This document shows, in pieces, positions 60,669-64,000 of a stretch of 64,000 nt of DNA. The position numbers and the translations under genes are program-made. The notes beneath the pieces are model-generated. The model was not told where the DNA came from, did no database searches, and saw only the letters and a program-made list of their open reading frames with translations. This stretch comes from Candidatus Villigracilis adiacens (GTDB lineage: Bacteria > Chloroflexota > Anaerolineae > Anaerolineales > Villigracilaceae): the NCBI GenBank assembly GCA_016703605.1, contig JADJBU010000002.1, positions 310,001 to 374,000 of the forward strand, in the 5' to 3' direction. Positions within the stretch are counted from its first letter, which is position 1. The number at the start of each line of letters is the position of its first letter.

Positions 60669-61585
60669 TTTGACTCCACTTTGACCCGCTCACGCCAATC
60701 ATTGAGCAAGTCTGCTAAAGATTCATTTAGAGGGATGCGCGGATTCCAACCCGTGATCTTGTTCAACTTAATGAAGCTTCCCACCTGCACAGGGATATCG
60801 TTCTTTTGAACCCGCGCCGGATCAACCCTAGCCGATAACTGTTTCTTCGACCTGAGCATCATCTCACTCAAGCATTGCTGTATCGCTACAGCGTCCCCCG
60901 AACAGACGTTGTATATCTGCCCAGCTTCGCCTTTTTCTGTGAGCAAAGCAAAGGCATGCGCCGCATCACGCACATCCACAAAATCACGCTTGGCATCGAG
61001 GTTGCCGGTGACAATTTCATTTTGTTCCGAAATCTCTGCCAACGCAATCTGACGCGCAAATGCCGAGCAAGCCAGGTCGGGCGATTGACCGGGTCCGAGC
61101 AGGTTGAACATCCGCACGATGACCACGTCCAACCCGAACGCGTAATGATACCGTAGAGCCGCCGTCTCTTGCGCCACCTTGCTGACGGCGTACTCCGTCA
61201 CCGGGCGCAAAGGCGAACGTTCTGTGATAGGTCGCGCACTCTTGGTCAGCCCATAGACGGCGCTCGAACTTGCCAGCACCACTTTGGGTCGCTTTTCCAT
61301 TTGCAAAACTGCATCAAGAAGATTCAACGTCCCAAACAAATTGGAGGTGTAATAGGCTTGCGGGTCTTGTGATTTGATAATGCCCGCAAGGTGAAAAACT
61401 GCATTGGGTCCGCAATCCGCTACGGCACGGGTCAGAGCCGCGCGGTCGGAGAGGTCGCCCACGAAGACATTCTCTCCCGCCGGGCGAATGTCAAATCCAA
61501 ACACATCCCAGCCTTCACGGATGAGTTCATCGCGAAGATGTCTGCCGACAAAACCGGAAATTCCAGTGATGAGCGCGCGTTTCAT
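60665..61585 (-). CDS. NAD(P)-dependent epimerase/reductase (extended SDR)
   Basis: The 306-residue SDR has ITGISGFVGRHLRDELIREG, VLASSSAVYGLTKSARPITE and YAVSKVAQETAALRYHYAFG with the YxxxK catalytic pair. It resembles GDP-4-keto-6-deoxy-mannose reductases (Rmd) and related sugar epimerases. It overlaps the neighbouring genes by 4 nt on both sides and probably acts on the product of the LegB-like enzyme or on a parallel sugar. Confidence 0.88.
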   Translation of the reverse strand: MKRALITGISGFVGRHLRDELIREGWDVFGFDIRPAGENVFVGDLSDRAALTRAVADCGPNAVFHLAGIIKSQDPQAYYTSNLFGTLNLLDAVLQMEKRPKVVLASSSAVYGLTKSARPITERSPLRPVTEYAVSKVAQETAALRYHYAFGLDVVIVRMFNLLGPGQSPDLACSAFARQIALAEISEQNEIVTGNLDAKRDFVDVRDAAHAFALLTEKGEAGQIYNVCSGDAVAIQQCLSEMMLRSKKQLSARVDPARVQKNDIPVQVGSFIKLNKITGWNPRIPLNESLADLLNDWRERVKVESK

Positions 61586-62453
61586 TTACTAAAAACTTTC
61601 TTTACGCCGTTGAATGTGCCGGTCAAGCCTTTGAGGCTATGAAAGTTCGCAACAAACAGACCGATCAGCGCCCAATAATAAAACAGCCAGCGCCACTTAT
61701 CACGCGCCCAACTCTTGCGGAAGAGATAATCATAATTGACTACGCTCATCTCTGCCCATTGCTGAACTTTGAGTCGGTTCATCGGGCTTTCATTGTGGAC
61801 GAGGGTCGCGAAGGTTTGATAATAGATCTTGTAGCCTGCGTCGAGAGTCTGCTTGGAGATATCCACATCTTCCATCAAACCGTAATGAGCCAGAGCCTCA
61901 TCGAATTTGGCTTTCTCAAACACTTCACGTCGAAACGCCATGCAACAGCCGGAGAGACATTCAATGAATCCGCTTGGCTGGTTTATGTGTGGGTGCGAGG
62001 GCATGCCGGATGGATAGAATTTTCCATTGCGGGTTCCGACTACGCCAAAGATGAGGCGTAAAACGTAAAACGTGAATCAGATGGGATGAATTTGTTGACG
62101 ATCTTGCCGCCAACCGCGCCAATTTCATGACCAATATCGTTTGCAAACACCTTTTCCACTTCGGCAAGATAATTCAAGTCCAAATCCACATCATCATCGA
62201 AGAAGAAGATTAAGTCACTCGCGCATTCGCGGATGCCGTGATTGCGCTGCAAGGTCAAGCCGGGCTGGGTGTGAAAATAGCGGACAGGGAACGGCAACTT
62301 AACCGAAGTGAGATATACCTCAAGTTTATTTTCATCCGACGAATCGACGACGATCAACTCATCCGGCAGGCGGGTCTGCGCCGCCACGGATAGCAGGGTC
62401 TTCGTGAAGTCATCGAAGCGGTTGCGGGTGCAAATGATGACAGAAATTTTCAT
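61582..62453 (-). pseudogene. Family 2 glycosyltransferase, frameshifted
   Basis: The N-terminal part from ATG 62453 has KISVIICTRNRFDDFTKTLL, ELIVVDSSDEN and the DDD-type motif FFFDDDVDLD. It ends at SDSRFTFYASSLA. The C-terminal part in another frame has IFGVVGTRNGKFYPSGM, ECLSGCCMAFRREVF and GLMEDVDISKQ. The join near 62050 contains tandem ACGTTTT units (ACGTTTTACGTTTTACG), suggesting repeat expansion or insertion caused the shift; a single-base error is also possible. The length is 2 more than a multiple of 3. Confidence 0.8.
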
Positions 62454-62462
62454 GTCGCAAGA

Positions 62463-62493
62463 GGTGACAGTCACCTTAAAGGTGACTGTCACC
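62463..62493. repeat. GGTGACTGTCACC-type palindrome at a gene end
   Basis: Perfect 13-bp arms GGTGACAGTCACC and GGTGACTGTCACC around TTAAA. It encodes the last residues (DSHL) and the stop of the adjacent glycosyltransferase. Confidence 0.8.
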
Positions 62494-63561
62494 CAACACC
62501 TTTTCGAAAATCTCTTTGTGCTTAGCCACGAACTTTTCCAATGAGAATAGATCCACTGCTCGCTGGCGTGCCTTCTGCGAAAACTCTTCTCGGCGGGCAT
62601 AGACTTGCAGAACTGCATCCGCCATCGCTTGCGGGTCGGGCAAGTTTACCCTGTCCCAATCATGCTCCACATGGACGCCAATCCCCGCATCGCCGACCAA
62701 CTCCGGCACACCGCCGTTATCCAAGTGGACGACCGGCATTCCCAACGCCATCGCTTCCAAGACCAGCCCCGGTGACGGGTCGGCATATTTGGTGTGCAGC
62801 AAGAGATGAGCTTGAGAATACAAAACAGGCGCATCGGTTTGAGCGTATGTTCCTGTAAATGCCACATGCTCGGTCAAGTTCATGTCACGTAAGGCTTGTT
62901 TTGTCCATGTCTCGGCTTCATCGCGCGGGAGCCAGAGATTGCCGCTGACGATCAGCTTTGCATTCGGCGCATCACGGTGTAACGCTTTAAGCGTTTTCAG
63001 CGCCAATTCTAGGCGGTACTTTTCGTATTGGTTGCCGCCTAAGAGCAGGGTCAATGCCTCAGGTTTTTCCGGGCAAGCGTCGGGGGAGAAGAGGCGGGTA
63101 TCCACAGGATTATAGATAACTTCACTGGGCGCGTCCGGCGGAGAAATATATCGTTCCGCGCTGTCTTTGCAAAATTGGCTCTGGTAGATGATGAAATCCG
63201 CAAAGCTGATCAACTGTTTTAGCGAACGATTGGAGGCTTCATAATTCGCGCCATCCCATGCAGGGAAAGCAACGCCGTTCTGATTAACAATGATCTTCAA
63301 GCCTTTGCGCTTTGCGGTTTCAAGAACCTCGATCTGCAAAGGATGCGCGACGCTGCTGACCGCATACAATACATTTGCCAAAGGGAATTGATGCGGCAGA
63401 TTTTCAGCAAGATAAGTGAGTTTGACCGCGCCGCCATGTGAAAACTCACTGCGCGAAACAGGCGGTTCTGGGAAACGCGGACTAAGATAAGCAACCGCAA
63501 GCCCAGTATCCGGCTTTTGAAATGCGGAAAGTTTCAAACGAGCAGGAAGGTCTTCGCCCAA
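62476..63561 (-). CDS. Family 4 glycosyltransferase, start uncertain
   Basis: The 361-residue frame from a TTG at 63561 encodes a GT-B glycosyltransferase, with VIYNPVDTRLFSPD, TLLLGGNQYEKYR and PSPGLVLEAMALGMPVVHLDNGG. The frame is open upstream to 63645 and includes likely coding sequence (FPELLSGYFRFERLG), but it has no ATG or GTG. An ATG at 63635 is out of frame by one base, so a one-base deletion just after the true start would explain the layout. Confidence 0.85.
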   Translation of the reverse strand: MGEDLPARLKLSAFQKPDTGLAVAYLSPRFPEPPVSRSEFSHGGAVKLTYLAENLPHQFPLANVLYAVSSVAHPLQIEVLETAKRKGLKIIVNQNGVAFPAWDGANYEASNRSLKQLISFADFIIYQSQFCKDSAERYISPPDAPSEVIYNPVDTRLFSPDACPEKPEALTLLLGGNQYEKYRLELALKTLKALHRDAPNAKLIVSGNLWLPRDEAETWTKQALRDMNLTEHVAFTGTYAQTDAPVLYSQAHLLLHTKYADPSPGLVLEAMALGMPVVHLDNGGVPELVGDAGIGVHVEHDWDRVNLPDPQAMADAVLQVYARREEFSQKARQRAVDLFSLEKFVAKHKEIFEKVLGDSHL

Positions 63562-63635
63562 TCTCTCAAAGCGAAAATAGCCCGAAAGAAGTTCGGGAAA
63601 GTTCGTTTGAGGGAATTGAGCACATTCCTTAACAT

Positions 63636-64000
63636 CTAGTTTGACTCAACAAAGTCTTTCATAAAATTTACCCACAGCGGAATTTGACTTTTATAGCTAT
63701 TTGATTCAGCTGTAATACGACCAGCTTTCAGCATCGGCATCAAAGTATCTACGCCAGAGTGATACACCTGCTGCGCAAATGAAGCCAGAGATTCTACATC
63801 CTCCACATCAGTCATGAAGGCATTTTCACCGTGCTTCACCAAATCCATGGCCTGACCCACACGGGTGGTGACTAAGGGGACACCACTCGCCATGCTTTCC
63901 AAAATTGCTTTCGGTCCACCCTCCTGACGAGAAGCAACAATATACAAATCCAATGCTTGAAACAATTCTGCAACATCAGGGTAGGAATTTAAATATACAT
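63636..64000 (-). CDS. Family 4 glycosyltransferase, C-terminal part, runs off the right edge
   Basis: The visible 121 codons include PDVAELFQALDLYIVASRQ, GGPKAILESMASGVPLVTT and RVGQAMDLVKHGENAF, the conserved donor-binding end of GT4 enzymes. The frame is open to the window edge, so the N-terminus lies outside. It is the most upstream gene of the operon visible here. Confidence 0.9.
   Translation of the reverse strand, partial: VYLNSYPDVAELFQALDLYIVASRQEGGPKAILESMASGVPLVTTRVGQAMDLVKHGENAFMTDVEDVESLASFAQQVYHSGVDTLMPMLKAGRITAESNSYKSQIPLWVNFMKDFVESN

Noticed and set aside
1..64000. tRNA or rRNA genes
   Set aside because: I looked for T-loop-like GGTTCGAATCC motifs and rRNA landmarks in intergenic regions and found none; hits such as GGTTCGAACCC near 20723 lie inside coding sequence without a cloverleaf. 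A dedicated tRNA scan was not possible.

Overview
The window looks like a chromosomal segment of an uncultured Chloroflexota bacterium, most likely class Anaerolineae. The reasons are protein style (lipoproteins with LAAC lipoboxes followed by Thr/Glu/Ala/Pro linkers, a bacterial Elp3 beside Era, NrfD-type respiratory modules) and many short palindromic and tandem repeats between and inside genes. This placement is inference; no rRNA or other taxonomic marker is present. I saw no tRNA, rRNA, CRISPR array or complete transposase gene.

Layout. 1-2 kb: a cyclase N-terminal remnant, rhomboid protease, guanylate kinase, FmdB zinc ribbon. 2-7.7 kb: a respiratory region with a ten-haem lipoprotein behind a perfect CRP/FNR-type palindrome, then a seven-haem cytochrome / Tat ferredoxin / NrfD operon, probably a quinol-linked electron-transfer complex. 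7.8-9 kb: LysR regulator and a small membrane protein. 9.6-13.5 kb: a peptide-type ABC importer without ATPases, whose binding protein appears circularly permuted. 13.6-18.5 kb: FAD oxidoreductase, DUF3800 protein, response regulator, YbhN-like and YitT membrane proteins. 18.7-22.8 kb: Lrp regulator, panB (frameshifted), an unknown 419-residue enzyme-like protein and a class III aminotransferase. 22.9-27.6 kb: era, elp3 (broken by a repeat), a DUF433/DUF5615 pair, cysH and a methyltransferase that share one symmetric promoter.

27.6-39.4 kb: a large GAF/GGDEF signalling protein, an unusual pseudo-PP2C/membrane/propeller protein with an unknown partner, a GNAT, a PIN/Phd toxin-antitoxin pair, and gyrA with a lysine-rich tail. 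39.4-51 kb: a 239-bp MITE, a GNAT, a holin-like protein, a VOC dioxygenase, an alcohol dehydrogenase, a small gene with an in-frame TGA, surE, two polytopic membrane proteins carrying in-frame repeat insertions, and two alkyltransferase-like genes separated by a second MITE. 51.2-64 kb: a minus-strand surface-polysaccharide operon (WecB-type epimerase, WbpG/HisF/HisH amidotransferase set, AsnB, nucleotidyltransferase, LegB-type dehydratase, another SDR and several glycosyltransferases) running off the right edge.

Three themes recur. First, several families of palindromic or tandem repeats have entered coding sequences, sometimes in frame and sometimes breaking the gene. Second, many genes have a TATAAT-like box only 6-9 nt before the start codon, which predicts leaderless mRNAs. 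Third, several genes carry single-nucleotide frameshifts (panB, two or three glycosyltransferases, elp3). These could be real decay, phase variation or assembly indels, and the sequence alone does not decide.
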